NCBI GenBank assembly: GCA_963711505.1
Contig: CAVQEJ010000005.1
Coordinates: forward strand, 209,923-273,922
DNA length: 64,000 nucleotides
Direction: 5' to 3'
Source of the DNA: JAGWRA01 sp963711505
GTDB taxonomy: Bacteria; Acidobacteriota; Vicinamibacteria; Vicinamibacterales; CAVVIG01
A model generated the notes under the pieces. The model was not told the origin of the DNA and did not search any database. It was given only the letters and a program-made list of their open reading frames with translations. How positions within the stretch are numbered: position 1 is the stretch's first letter; each line of letters starts with the position of its first letter. Both the position numbers and the translations under genes were made by a program. Positions 1 through 10,847 of this stretch are shown piece by piece.

Positions 1-120
1 CCCGGCCTCAACGTCGGACTGGGTAAGGACGACACGCTGTTCGCCAAGGTCGAGGGCCGCGTCCGGTTCGAAGACCACGGTGCCCGCGGGCGCGTGATCA
101 GCGTCCTGCCAATCGAGTAA
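1..120 (+). CDS. rpmA: 50S ribosomal protein L27 (bL27), C-terminal 39 residues
   Basis: The window opens inside an open frame that ends in TAA at 118-120. The residues read PGLNVGLGKDDTLFAKVEGR and onward, which matches the C-terminal half of bL27, where the family has a PGxNVGxGKDxTLFA stretch followed by a V-x-F-E strand. bL27 sits near the peptidyl-transferase centre of the large ribosomal subunit. The order rpmA then obgE is a very common bacterial arrangement (normally rplU-rpmA-obgE), which supports the call. The start lies outside the window. Confidence 0.93.
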   Translation, partial: PGLNVGLGKDDTLFAKVEGRVRFEDHGARGRVISVLPIE

Positions 121-176
121 CGGTTCGGCCGGATCGCATGCGCGTCCGGCCCCCGGGCTCCATCCCCACAAAGTAG

Positions 177-1250
177 ATGTTCGTCGACGAGGTAGACATT
201 CAGGTGGCCGCCGGCGACGGCGGTCGAGGCTGCCTCAGCTTCCGTCGCGAGAAGTTCGTCCCCCGCGGCGGGCCGAACGGCGGCGACGGGGGGCACGGCG
301 GTCCCGTCTACATTGTCGCCAGCCCGCACCTGAACACGCTCGTCAACTTCCGGTTCCATCCCGAATTCAACGGCGACCGCGGCCGTCACGGTGAGGGCTC
401 CAACCGCACCGGGCGCAGCGGACGGCCGCTCGAGCTCGCGGTGCCGCCCGGCACGCAGATCTTCGAGCGGCTCGAGGACGGCACCCTCGTCCAGCTCGGC
501 GACCTGACCGAGAGCGGCCAGCGCCTCCTCGTGGCCAGAGGCGGCAAGGGCGGCTGGGGCAACGCGCGGTTCGCCACGTCGACCAACCGGGCGCCGCGGC
601 GCACGTCGCCCGGCGAGCCCGGCGAGGTGAAGTCGCTGCGGCTGCAGTTGAAGCTGCTGGCCGATGTCGGCCTCGTCGGCTTTCCCAACGCCGGCAAGTC
701 GACGCTGATCGCCCGCATCTCGGCCGCCCGTCCGCGCATCGCCGACTACCCGTTTACGACGCTCACGCCGAACCTGGGCGTCGTCCGGCTCGACGAGGAC
801 CGCAGCTTCGTCGTCGCGGACGTGCCCGGGCTCATCGAAGGAGCGCACGAGGGGCACGGCCTCGGCCACCAGTTCCTGCGGCACCTCGAGCGGACCAAGC
901 TGCTGATCCATCTGGTGGACGTGTCGGGCTTCTCGGGCCGCGACCCGGTCGCCGATTTCGACACCGTGCGGCGCGAGCTCGAGCTGTTCCAGCCGGCGCT
1001 GGCGGCCAAGCCGCAGCTGGCGGTCGCCAACAAGATCGACGCCCTGGACGAGCCGGACCGCGCCGATCGCCTGGAGGCCAGGGCCCGCGAGCTGTCGATG
1101 CCGTTCTTCCGCATCTCCGGCGTCACCGGCGCGGGCATCGGTGCGCTGCTCGAAGCCATGTGGCAGACCCTGGTCGCAGAACGCGAGCGCGAGCAGCGCG
1201 AACGGGACGTCCACGTTCCGGACGACTCCGTGATCGATCTGAACGAATGA
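177..1250 (+). CDS. obgE: Obg/CgtA family ribosome-assembly GTPase
   Basis: 357 residues. The N-terminal ~158 residues form the glycine-rich Obg fold, with GDGGRG near 14-18 and GGPNGGDGGHGG at 31-42. The G domain follows, with the P-loop GFPNAGKST at 168-176, G3 DVPGL at 215-219 and G4 NKID at 285-288. The family binds the 50S subunit and couples ribosome maturation to GTP/ppGpp levels. The protein stops soon after the G domain, so the optional C-terminal OCT domain is absent. The ATG at 177 has only a weak upstream purine tract. The stop overlaps the nadD start as ATGA, indicating translational coupling. Confidence 0.96.
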   Translation: MFVDEVDIQVAAGDGGRGCLSFRREKFVPRGGPNGGDGGHGGPVYIVASPHLNTLVNFRFHPEFNGDRGRHGEGSNRTGRSGRPLELAVPPGTQIFERLEDGTLVQLGDLTESGQRLLVARGGKGGWGNARFATSTNRAPRRTSPGEPGEVKSLRLQLKLLADVGLVGFPNAGKSTLIARISAARPRIADYPFTTLTPNLGVVRLDEDRSFVVADVPGLIEGAHEGHGLGHQFLRHLERTKLLIHLVDVSGFSGRDPVADFDTVRRELELFQPALAAKPQLAVANKIDALDEPDRADRLEARARELSMPFFRISGVTGAGIGALLEAMWQTLVAEREREQRERDVHVPDDSVIDLNE

Positions 1251-1948
1251 GGCAGCGCACCGGCATCCTCGGCGGCACGTTCGATCCGATTCACGTCGGC
1301 CACCTGGCACTGGCCGAGGCGGCCCGGCGCGCGCTCCATCTCGATCGCGTTCTCGTGCTCCCCTCACACACCCCGCCCCACCGGGCGGCCGGCCCCTCGG
1401 CGTCGGCCTGGCACCGGTTCGCCATGGCGGCCATGGCCGTGGCGGAGGCCGACGGCTGCGAGGTGTCGGATCTCGAGCTCGAGGCCGGCGGCTTCTCCTA
1501 CACGTGGCGCACGCTCGAACGGCTGCAGGCCTCCGGGTTCGCCGCCGACCAGCTGTACTTCCTCACCGGCGCCGACGCCTTTGCCGACATCGCCACCTGG
1601 AAGCATTACCCCGCGCTGCTCGCCGAAGCGCACTTCGTCGCCGTGTCGCGCCCCGGACAGCCGGCGCCCGGACTGCGCCAGTGGCTGCCCGACCTGGCGG
1701 CACGTATGATCGACGTGGAGCCGACAGGGGCCCCGACCGCCAATACGCCCGGAGGGGGCACGATGATTTTTCTGATCGATGCCGCGACGCCGGATGTGTC
1801 CGCCACGGCCATCCGCCAGCTGGCGGCAGCCGGCGGGTCGCTGGCCGGCCTGGTGCCCGCCGCTGTTGAGGCGCATATCCGGCGCCACGGCCTGTACACG
1901 GCAGCAGCCGGTCACGGAGGCCAACCGGCAGGCAGGTTGCATGACTAA
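1247..1948 (+). CDS. nadD: Nicotinate-nucleotide adenylyltransferase
   Basis: 233 residues from the ATG at 1247, which overlaps the obgE stop. The N-terminus carries the nucleotidyltransferase signature GGTFDPIHVGHL at about residues 7-18. The C-terminal SATAIR motif corresponds to the ISSTxIR phosphate-binding motif of the family. NadD converts nicotinate mononucleotide plus ATP to deamido-NAD in the cytoplasm. The frame remains open upstream of 1247 inside obgE, but the family signature must lie at the N-terminus, which fixes this start. The gene overlaps rsfS by 8 bases, and obgE-nadD-rsfS is a widespread cluster. Confidence 0.95.
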   Translation: MRQRTGILGGTFDPIHVGHLALAEAARRALHLDRVLVLPSHTPPHRAAGPSASAWHRFAMAAMAVAEADGCEVSDLELEAGGFSYTWRTLERLQASGFAADQLYFLTGADAFADIATWKHYPALLAEAHFVAVSRPGQPAPGLRQWLPDLAARMIDVEPTGAPTANTPGGGTMIFLIDAATPDVSATAIRQLAAAGGSLAGLVPAAVEAHIRRHGLYTAAAGHGGQPAGRLHD

Positions 1949-2363
1949 GACCGCAGGACCCACGAACACGCGCGCGAAGACCAGAGCACCCCGGCTGCCC
2001 GCTGACGTGAAGGCGGCCGTCGCCGCCGCGCTCGACAAGAAGGCGGACGATCTCGTCGTGCTGGACCTCAGGAAGGCATCGGGGTTCACCGACTTCTTCG
2101 TCATCTGCACCGGGCAGAACGCGCGCCAGATCCACGCGATTGGCGATGCGGTCATCGAGAAGCTGAAGGCCACCCACGTCAGGCCGTCGCACATCGAAGG
2201 CTACGAGCGGTCGGAATGGGTACTGATCGACTGCTTCGATTTCATCGTGCACGTCTTCAGCCCCGAAGCGCGGACCTTCTACGGCCTCGAGCGGCTGTGG
2301 GGCAGCGCCGAGCGGGTCACGCCGCGCAAGGCCTCCGCGCGGACCTCTTCCTCGAATTCCTGA
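1941..2363 (+). CDS. rsfS: Ribosomal silencing factor RsfS
   Basis: 140 residues from the ATG at 1941, inside the end of nadD. The core DDLVVLDLRKASGFTDFFVI, then a GYERSEWVLID strand and FDFIVHVFSPEAR, are diagnostic of the RsfS/Iojap (DUF143) family. RsfS binds uL14 on the large subunit and blocks subunit joining in starvation. The roughly 20 basic residues before the core and the Ser-rich tail after RVTPRK are longer than the minimal family length of about 105-120. Its place after nadD is typical. Confidence 0.95.
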   Translation: MTKTAGPTNTRAKTRAPRLPADVKAAVAAALDKKADDLVVLDLRKASGFTDFFVICTGQNARQIHAIGDAVIEKLKATHVRPSHIEGYERSEWVLIDCFDFIVHVFSPEARTFYGLERLWGSAERVTPRKASARTSSSNS

Positions 2364-2390
2364 GACCGGCACGTCCGGGGGCAGGCCGCC

Positions 2391-3233
2391 ATGCCTGACC
2401 CACCGGGCCGGCGGCAGGCGGGCCTCGCAAGGGCCGCCAGAGCGTTGGGCGGGTCCGGAGTGCCGGCAGCCCTCCGGCCTGCGCTGGACGGCTTGCTGGC
2501 CGTCCTGGTCGCCCCCGCCTGTGCCTGCTGCGCCCGCCTGCTCGCCGCGCCGTCAGCCGGCCCCGTCTGTCCGGCCTGCTGGGCCGCCATCCGCTTCATC
2601 ACGCCTCCGGTCTGCGACGCCTGTGGCGATCCACTGCCCTCCTGGCGGTCGATCAGCCGGGACGTAGCGCGCTGTCCCCGGTGCCGGCGGGCGCCCCGCG
2701 CCATCGATCGCGGCCGGGCCATCGGCGAATACGCGGGCACGCTGCGGCAGATCGTGCACGCGTTGAAGTATGGAGGCCGCCGGAGCATCGCCCGTCGGCT
2801 GTCGATCCTGATGCGCACCCAGGGCGCCGCGGTCCTCGACGGAGCCGACTGCGTCGTCCCGGTGCCGCTGCATCCGCGACGGCTGCGGCAGCGGGGCTTC
2901 AACCAGGCGGCCGATCTGGCAGCCGGTCTCGGCGTGCCGGTGCGGCCGCTGCTGCGCCGCGTGCGGGCGACACCCTCGCAGGTCGACCTCCCGGCCGCGC
3001 AGCGTCACCGCAACGTGCGGGATGCCTTCGCGCTCGCCGGTCCGGCCGGATATCGGAGCTGGTGGAGGCGGGGTGGCGGATCGATCCCGCCGGAGGGGCT
3101 GTGCGTGGTGCTCGTCGACGACGTGAGCACGACGGGCGCCACGCTGGAGGCCTGCGCGCGGGTCCTGCGGGCGGCGGGTGCGCGGGAGGTGCGGGCGCTT
3201 ACAGCCGCCCGAGTCGCCTGTCGACGGCCGTGA
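2391..3233 (+). CDS. comF: ComF family phosphoribosyltransferase-like protein
   Basis: 280 residues. An N-terminal zinc-binding region has several Cys pairs (CACC near 44, CPAC near 62, CDAC and CPRC further on). A type I phosphoribosyltransferase fold follows, with VVPVPLHPRRLRQRGFNQAA and the PRPP-binding loop VLVDDVSTTGAT near the end. ComF/GntX proteins are linked to DNA uptake in competent bacteria, but the enzymatic substrate is not settled. The end overlaps the convergent tmk by 35 bases. The first ~25 residues are low-complexity, so the start could be a few codons later. Confidence 0.88.
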   Translation: MPDPPGRRQAGLARAARALGGSGVPAALRPALDGLLAVLVAPACACCARLLAAPSAGPVCPACWAAIRFITPPVCDACGDPLPSWRSISRDVARCPRCRRAPRAIDRGRAIGEYAGTLRQIVHALKYGGRRSIARRLSILMRTQGAAVLDGADCVVPVPLHPRRLRQRGFNQAADLAAGLGVPVRPLLRRVRATPSQVDLPAAQRHRNVRDAFALAGPAGYRSWWRRGGGSIPPEGLCVVLVDDVSTTGATLEACARVLRAAGAREVRALTAARVACRRP

Positions 3234-3792
3234 CGATCTCGCGGGTGATGCCCGCGCGGTCGCGCTCGCCGTCCAGCCGGAGCCAGGCGCCGGCCTGCGC
3301 CTGGCGCAGGTAGCTCTCGCGGACGCGCGCCTGCAGCGCGAGATCGCGCTCGTAGCGGTCGCGGCCGGTCGCCTTGCGTCCGACGGCGGTCTCGGGGGCG
3401 ATGTCGAGCAGGATCGTGAGATCGGCGGCCGGCAGGAAACGCTGGATCTCCTGCAGCCATCCGGCGTCGAGTCCCTGCGCCTCGCCGTACGCGACGCTCG
3501 AGGCGACGTACCGATCGCAGACGAGCACCTCGCCGGCGTCCAGGCCGGCGCGCAGGTCCTCTTTGCGTTCGTACCGGTTCGCCACGTACAGCAGCTGCAT
3601 CACGTCGGGACCGTACTCCCGCTCGCCGTGGAGGGCCTGCTGCAACTCGTGGCCGATCGCGGTCTCGTAGGCGGGGAACGAGACGAGCCGCACGGGGACA
3701 CCGGCGCCCGCCAGGTGATCGCGCAGCGCCTCGGCCTGCGTCTGCTTGCCGCTCTGATCGAGCCCTTCGAACGCGATGAGCAATCCGGCCAT
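3199..3792 (-). CDS. tmk: Thymidylate kinase
   Basis: 197 residues. The P-loop GLDQSGKQT is at 10-18, and DRYVASSVAYGEAQGLD carries the DRY/H motif of thymidylate kinases. A LID-type Arg region (RDRYERDLALQARVR) follows. The enzyme phosphorylates dTMP to dTDP. The P-loop has Gln-Ser-Gly-Lys-Gln-Thr where bacterial Tmk often has GxxGxGKST, and this form is seen in other TMKs. The gene lies 3 bases downstream of lysA on the same strand and overlaps comF tail to tail. Confidence 0.92.
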   Translation of the reverse strand: MAGLLIAFEGLDQSGKQTQAEALRDHLAGAGVPVRLVSFPAYETAIGHELQQALHGEREYGPDVMQLLYVANRYERKEDLRAGLDAGEVLVCDRYVASSVAYGEAQGLDAGWLQEIQRFLPAADLTILLDIAPETAVGRKATGRDRYERDLALQARVRESYLRQAQAGAWLRLDGERDRAGITREIVTAVDRRLGRL

Positions 3793-3795
3793 CCC

Positions 3796-5037
3796 CTACT
3801 CTTCGAGCGACAGCAGATCGTCGATCGTCTGCCGCCGCCGGATGACGCGCCAGGTCCCGCCGTCCACCAGCACCTCGGCCGGCATCGGGCGCCGCAGGTA
3901 GTTCGACGCCATCGCGAAGCCGTACGCGCCGGCGTCGCGGATCACGACCTGATCGTCCACCTCGAGCGGCGGCAGCAGCCGGTCGGACCCGACGACGTCG
4001 CTGCTCTCGCAGAGCGGTCCGACGATCTCGTGCAGCACCGGTGCGCCCGCGCGGCGCTCCAGCGGCTCGATCCGGTGGAACGCCCCGTACAGCGCCGGGC
4101 GGACGAGCTCGGTCATGCCGGTATCGAGCACGGCGAACCGTCGGCCGCCGCTCCGGGTCTTCACGTCGACCACGGTCGCCACCAGCCCGCCGGCCGGGCC
4201 GACCAGGAACCGGCCGGGCTCGACGACGACCGGCAGGCCGAGCGCCTCCAGCGGCGGCAGCATGGCCGCCGCGTAGTCGGCAGCCGCCGGCACCGGATGG
4301 CCGTCGTAGGAGATGCTGAATCCTCCCCCCAGGTCGACGTACTCCAGCAGCGCCCCGGAGGCCATGAGCCGTCGCGCCGTGTCGGCGACGACCTCCGCGG
4401 CCCGGCCGATGGGCCCCGTGTCGGTGACCTGGGATCCGACGTGCGAGTGGATGGCGACCAGCGCCAGGTGGGGCCAGCGATCCGCCCGGCCGAAGATCCG
4501 GAAGGCGTCCTCGATCGGCACGCCGAATTTGTTCTCGTGCAGGCCGGTCGAGATGTGGGGATGGGTGCCGGCGTCGATGTCCGGATTGATGCGCAGGGCG
4601 ACGCGGGCGCGGACGCCCAGCCGTCCGGCCAGGGCATCAATGCGCGTCAGCTCGCCCTCCGATTCCGCGTTGATCGCCTTGACGCCGAGCGTGATGGCGC
4701 GCTCGAGCTCGGCGCGCGTCTTGCCGACGCCGGTGAAGACGATCTGCGAGGGCTCGAACCCGGCCCGGAGCGCGACGTCGATCTCACCCGCCGAATTGGC
4801 GTCGGCGTCGGCGCCGAGCCCGCGAATGAGGCGGACCAGCGCCAGCGACGAGTTCGCCTTCATGGCGTAATGGATGGCGTGGGGATGCGCTCCGAACGCG
4901 GCATCGAGGGCGCGGTAGTTCGCCCGGATCGTCTCGGCGCTGTAGACGTACAGCGGGGTGCCGGTCGCGGCGGCAATCGAGGCGAGCGGCACGCCGTCGC
5001 AGACGAGTCGTGAGTCCTGCCAGTAGAAGCCGGTCAT
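3796..5037 (-). CDS. lysA: Diaminopimelate decarboxylase
   Basis: 413 residues, a fold type III PLP decarboxylase. Lys60 in HYAMKANSS is the predicted PLP Schiff-base lysine. HSHVGSQ, the glycine-rich phosphate site LGGGFSISY, and CESSDV (active-site Cys from the partner subunit) appear in the family order. The enzyme decarboxylates meso-diaminopimelate to lysine, the last step of lysine synthesis. It starts at the ATG whose complement is 5035-5037 and probably forms an operon with tmk, which begins 3 bases after its stop. Confidence 0.95.
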   Translation of the reverse strand: MTGFYWQDSRLVCDGVPLASIAAATGTPLYVYSAETIRANYRALDAAFGAHPHAIHYAMKANSSLALVRLIRGLGADADANSAGEIDVALRAGFEPSQIVFTGVGKTRAELERAITLGVKAINAESEGELTRIDALAGRLGVRARVALRINPDIDAGTHPHISTGLHENKFGVPIEDAFRIFGRADRWPHLALVAIHSHVGSQVTDTGPIGRAAEVVADTARRLMASGALLEYVDLGGGFSISYDGHPVPAAADYAAAMLPPLEALGLPVVVEPGRFLVGPAGGLVATVVDVKTRSGGRRFAVLDTGMTELVRPALYGAFHRIEPLERRAGAPVLHEIVGPLCESSDVVGSDRLLPPLEVDDQVVIRDAGAYGFAMASNYLRRPMPAEVLVDGGTWRVIRRRQTIDDLLSLEE

Positions 5038-5204
5038 GGTCGATCCGGGGGCATGTCGCCCCGCGGGAAATTTCCTGGGTGCGGAGCGGTTCCCCCGGCC
5101 CCCCCTGCTCGCACGCCGCGCGCGAGTGCAATGGGGGCCCCCGAGCCCCGTTCTGTTCCGTTCGCCCCGCGAAATCGCCGTGGCGATGTCATCTTACCGC
5201 GCTT

Positions 5205-5251
5205 GCGGTGTCCGGTGCCGTTTGACACCGCGAAAATCGCTTTGCTATCAT
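5205..5251 (+). promoter_or_regulatory. Sigma-70-type promoter with an overlapping inverted repeat
   Basis: TTGACA at 5222-5227 and TATCAT at 5246-5251 are separated by 18 bases and lie about 30 bases before the sigma-factor ATG at 5283. The predicted transcription start near 5258 rules out the upstream ATG at 5250 as the translation start. An 8-base inverted repeat, GCGGTGTC at 5205-5212 and GACACCGC at 5224-5231, covers the -35 box and could be an operator. Confidence 0.65.
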
Positions 5252-5282
5252 GCGCTGCGCCCGCCGTTTTCCCATCCACTGC

Positions 5283-5924
5283 ATGTCTGCTGACTCCCCG
5301 GCCACACAGCCGACCAGCGTCGACGCCCTGATTCAGCGCTGTCTTGGCGGCGATCAATCCGCCTGGGAGCAGATCGTCCGCCTGCACTGGCGCAAGGTCT
5401 TCAACGTCGCCTACAAGTTCGTCGGCAAGCACGACGAAGCCGAGGACCTCACGCAGGACATCTTCCTGAAGGTGTTCAAGTCACTCGCCAGCTTCGACCG
5501 GCGGGCGAACTTCCAGACGTGGCTGATCAGCGTCAGCCGCAACCTGTGCATCGACCATTACCGGAGCGTCCGGAAGGAGCGCGAGACGATCGACCGGGCG
5601 ATCGACGCCTCCGAGCTCTCGCCGGTCTCGAAGGAGACCAGCCCGTACGCCGCCGTCGAGCAGCAGGATCGCGTCGTGCTGCTCCGGCAGGCGCTCGAGG
5701 CGCTGCCGCCGACGCTGCGGACGGCCGTCGTGCTGCGCGACCTCCAGGAGCTCTCGTACCAGGAAATCGCCGACCGGCTGCGGCTGCCGGAAGGCACGGT
5801 GAAATCGCGGATCAACCGGGGCCGCGGCGAGCTCGCCACCCAGATCCGGCGGCTGCGGGCCGCCGCGGGCGACCTCGACGAGGAGACCGGATCGAACCCG
5901 TCCGGGAACCAGGAAGCGGAGTGA
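5283..5924 (+). CDS. ECF-type RNA polymerase sigma factor
   Basis: 213 residues from the ATG at 5283. Region 2 contains EDLTQDIFLKVFKSLASF, followed by FQTWLISVSRNLCIDHYR, typical of ECF sigma-2 and its -10 recognition helix. Region 4 contains LRTAVVLRDLQELSYQEIA and the recognition helix LPEGTVKSRINRGRGEL. The tail is acidic. No anti-sigma factor with membrane segments is adjacent. Instead a STAS-domain gene begins 4 bases after the stop, so control may run through partner switching. The promoter with an inverted repeat just upstream suggests regulated transcription. Confidence 0.92.
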   Translation: MSADSPATQPTSVDALIQRCLGGDQSAWEQIVRLHWRKVFNVAYKFVGKHDEAEDLTQDIFLKVFKSLASFDRRANFQTWLISVSRNLCIDHYRSVRKERETIDRAIDASELSPVSKETSPYAAVEQQDRVVLLRQALEALPPTLRTAVVLRDLQELSYQEIADRLRLPEGTVKSRINRGRGELATQIRRLRAAAGDLDEETGSNPSGNQEAE

Positions 5925-5928
5925 GTCG

Positions 5929-6270
5929 ATGAACCTGACAACCGAACAGACCGGCGGCGTCGCCATCGTCCGCATCGGTGAGACGCGGCTGATGTACCCC
6001 CTGCTGTCCGAATTCGCCACGACCGTCGCCGGCCTGCTGGCCGCCGGTCAGCACCAGATCCTGCTCGACCTGTCGACGGTCACCTACGTCGACAGCGCCA
6101 CGATCGGCTGCCTGATGGATCTCTACCGCCAGACGGTCGCCGCCGGCGGCAAGCTGAAGCTGTCGGGGGTGCAGAAGCGGGTCGAGACGATGCTCAACCT
6201 GACCGGGGCGCAGAACTTCCTCGAGATCCATCACGACGAGCCGGAAGCCGTCCGGAGCTTCGGGAGTTAG
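5929..6270 (+). CDS. STAS-domain anti-sigma-factor antagonist (SpoIIAA/RsbV-like)
   Basis: 113 residues, a complete single STAS domain. The central motif VTYVDSATIGCLMDLYR contains the D-S pair where the family is phosphorylated. GGKLKLSGVQKRVETMLNLTG is the typical C-terminal half. Such proteins bind unphosphorylated to an anti-sigma kinase and free the sigma factor. The cognate kinase is not visible here. It lies between the ECF sigma gene and a small helical protein gene, with gaps of 4 and 2 bases, so the three are probably one operon. Confidence 0.88.
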   Translation: MNLTTEQTGGVAIVRIGETRLMYPLLSEFATTVAGLLAAGQHQILLDLSTVTYVDSATIGCLMDLYRQTVAAGGKLKLSGVQKRVETMLNLTGAQNFLEIHHDEPEAVRSFGS

Positions 6271-6272
6271 TC

Positions 6273-6548
6273 ATGCGGAACATCAAGACGACGACCGGCG
6301 CGGAGATTGCGATCGACGGGGATCTGCTCGCGGTGATGGAAGTTCTCTACCGGGAGGTCACGGCGCGCCACGAGCTGGAGCGATCCTTCGAGGACATGAT
6401 CCGGGAGATCCAGCACCTCATCGGCCAGATGACGGACGAGGAGCGACGGGCCTATCTGGCCGAGAGTCTGTTCCTGAATACCGTGAAGTACGAGAACGAC
6501 CGGCTCGAGTCCTACATGCGCAAGCTCGCGCGCCAGCCGAAGACGTAG
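6273..6548 (+). CDS. Small charged helical protein of unknown function
   Basis: 91 residues, with a GGGAG ribosome site before the ATG. The sequence is rich in Glu, Arg and Lys, and most of it is predicted alpha-helical or coiled-coil (for example LYREVTARHELERSFEDM and ENDRLESYMRKLAR). There are no signal peptide, membrane segment or Cys motifs. I do not recognise a named family. Its location directly after the sigma-STAS pair suggests a regulatory or adaptor role, but this is context only. Confidence 0.75.
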   Translation: MRNIKTTTGAEIAIDGDLLAVMEVLYREVTARHELERSFEDMIREIQHLIGQMTDEERRAYLAESLFLNTVKYENDRLESYMRKLARQPKT

Positions 6549-6577
6549 CCCCGCCCGGAACGCCCCGTACAGACGAC

Positions 6578-6600
6578 GGGCCGGCTGATCCAGCCGGCCC
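6578..6600. terminator. Hairpin between convergent genes
   Basis: GGGCCGGCTG at 6578-6587 pairs perfectly with CAGCCGGCCC at 6591-6600 across a 3-base loop. It sits 30 bases after the small-protein stop and 39 bases before the lpxC stop. There is no T-run, so it may stop transcription from both sides or act only as an RNA end stabiliser. Confidence 0.5.
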
Positions 6601-6638
6601 GGGAATCGCCACGACTCGATCCGGCCGCCGCGCGGCCG

Positions 6639-7541
6639 TCAGTTCGCCTTGACCGGCAGCGCCACCGGCACGCCCTCGACCGTCGCATCGACCGGGCTCT
6701 CCACGAGGTGCCAGCAGTCGGTCTCCTCGAGGATCTTCGCCGCGAACGCCGTGTGCAGCGCGTGGCCGGCCCGCTGGGCGACCAGATGGCCGATCACCGG
6801 GTAGCCGACGAGCGCGAGGTCGCCGATGGCGTCGAGGATCTTGTGGCGGACGAACTCGTCCTCGAACCGCAGCGCGTTGTTCAGTACGCCGGTCTCGCCC
6901 ACGACCACGGCGTTGTCCAGCGAGCCGCCGAGGGCCAGGCCGTTCTGCCGCAGCATCTCCACTTCCTTCAGGAAGGTGAAGGTCCGGGCCGGCGCGATCT
7001 CCTCGATGAACGTCTCTTCGGTGACCCGGATCGTCCGCGACTGGTGGCGCAGCAACGGATGGTCGTAGCTGATGCTGTAGGTCACCTTGAAGTGGTCCGA
7101 CGGGTAGAGCGCGATCCGCTTGTCGCCGCGCGACAGCGCAATCGGCCGGATCACCTTCAGGTAGCGCCGCGGGGCCGCCAGCCGCTTCACGCCCGCCTCA
7201 TGAATGAGGTAGACGAAGGGAGCCGCGCTGCCGTCCATGATCGGCACTTCGGGATAGTTGAGCTCGACAATGACGTTGTCGATCCCCACGCTGACCAGGG
7301 CGGCGAGCAGGTGCTCCACCGTCTCGACCGAGGCCCGGTCGCGCGCCAGCCCGGTGGCGTACCGGATCTGCGCCAGGTTGTCGATGGTCGCGGGGACTTC
7401 GAGCCCGTCCAGATCGGTCCGGCGGAACCGGATCCCGAATCCCGCGGGTGCGGGCTTGAGTGAGAGCGTCACCTTGTTGCCGGAATGAAGGCCGATTCCG
7501 GCGCACGACATCTGCCGACGGAGGGTCCGCTGTGCGTCCAT
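6639..7541 (-). CDS. lpxC: UDP-3-O-acyl-N-acetylglucosamine deacetylase
   Basis: 300 residues, full length for LpxC. GIGLHSG is at 15-21. Zinc ligands are visible as His77 in EHLLA and His233/Asp237 in HKILDAIG, with Glu76 as general base and His260 near the end. LpxC catalyses the committed step of lipid A synthesis, so the organism should make lipopolysaccharide or at least lipid A. A GAGAGG site precedes the ATG. A hairpin lies between uvrA and this gene, so it may be transcribed separately from uvrA. Confidence 0.95.
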   Translation of the reverse strand: MDAQRTLRRQMSCAGIGLHSGNKVTLSLKPAPAGFGIRFRRTDLDGLEVPATIDNLAQIRYATGLARDRASVETVEHLLAALVSVGIDNVIVELNYPEVPIMDGSAAPFVYLIHEAGVKRLAAPRRYLKVIRPIALSRGDKRIALYPSDHFKVTYSISYDHPLLRHQSRTIRVTEETFIEEIAPARTFTFLKEVEMLRQNGLALGGSLDNAVVVGETGVLNNALRFEDEFVRHKILDAIGDLALVGYPVIGHLVAQRAGHALHTAFAAKILEETDCWHLVESPVDATVEGVPVALPVKAN

Positions 7542-7595
7542 TAACCTCTCTGCATCTGACGGGCGTCAGTTCGTGTCTGTGAGAAGAGCAAAGAG

Positions 7596-7625
7596 GATGC
7601 CCGCATCCGCCCGGTCGCGGGCATC
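7596..7625 (-). terminator. Hairpin between uvrA and lpxC
   Basis: GATGCCCGC (7596-7604) and GCGGGCATC (7617-7625) form a 9-bp stem with a 12-base loop. On the minus strand it is followed by the pyrimidine-rich stretch CTCTTTGCTCTTCTC. It lies after the uvrA stop and 55 bases before the lpxC start, so it may end uvrA transcripts or attenuate lpxC. Confidence 0.45.
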
Positions 7626-7754
7626 ATGGGCAACCGGTTCTCAAATAAGCACTTAAGCAGCATGTACCCGACGATACGGACCGCTTCCGGTCAATGGCGG
7701 CCGCCCGACCGCCAAGCAGATTCCGCCAATGTCCGGCTAATCTTACCATAAGCG

Positions 7755-10605
<2,851 letters not shown>

Positions 10606-10769
10606 CGGCTGTCGTTATCCGGCCCGGCCGGCCGGACGGCCCCGCCGGGGGCGTGCAGACGCCCCGGAGAGAGTCAGGTCCCCCGGTCGGGCCCGTTGAG
10701 AAATCGGCAAAGAAGCCATGTTACCACGAGGCAACACGGCCTCTGCAGCCGAGCTTCTGACGGGCAGGC

Positions 10770-10800
10770 GTGGCAGGACTGGAGACCGAAGACCGGAGAC
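10770..10800. repeat. Short degenerate GGAGACCGAAGAC-type repeat
   Basis: The spacer between the esterase end and the uvrA start contains GACTGGAGACC, GAAGACC and GGAGAC in tandem with variation. The complement reads as GTCT/TTCGGTCTCC units. The same word family occurs in the other orientation at 25914-26010. No gene is visible in 10606-10808. Confidence 0.45.
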
Positions 10801-10808
10801 GGAGAGCC

Positions 10809-10836
10809 GGGGCAAGCGGGGACACCCGCTTGCCCC
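10809..10836 (-). terminator. Perfect 12-bp hairpin after the esterase gene
   Basis: GGGGCAAGCGGG at 10809-10820 pairs with CCCGCTTGCCCC at 10825-10836 across the loop GACA. It begins 12 bases after the esterase stop on the minus strand. No T-run follows. The stem is long and perfect enough to act as a terminator or an mRNA 3' end. Confidence 0.55.
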
Positions 10837-10847
10837 TGAGGGCTTCG

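Noticed and set aside
4735..4770. tRNA T-loop-like GGCTCGAACCCGG
   Set aside because: It is within lysA and has no matching acceptor or anticodon stem.
3178..5013. Plus-strand open frame of 611 codons
   Set aside because: Antisense of tmk and lysA, which are clear by motif.
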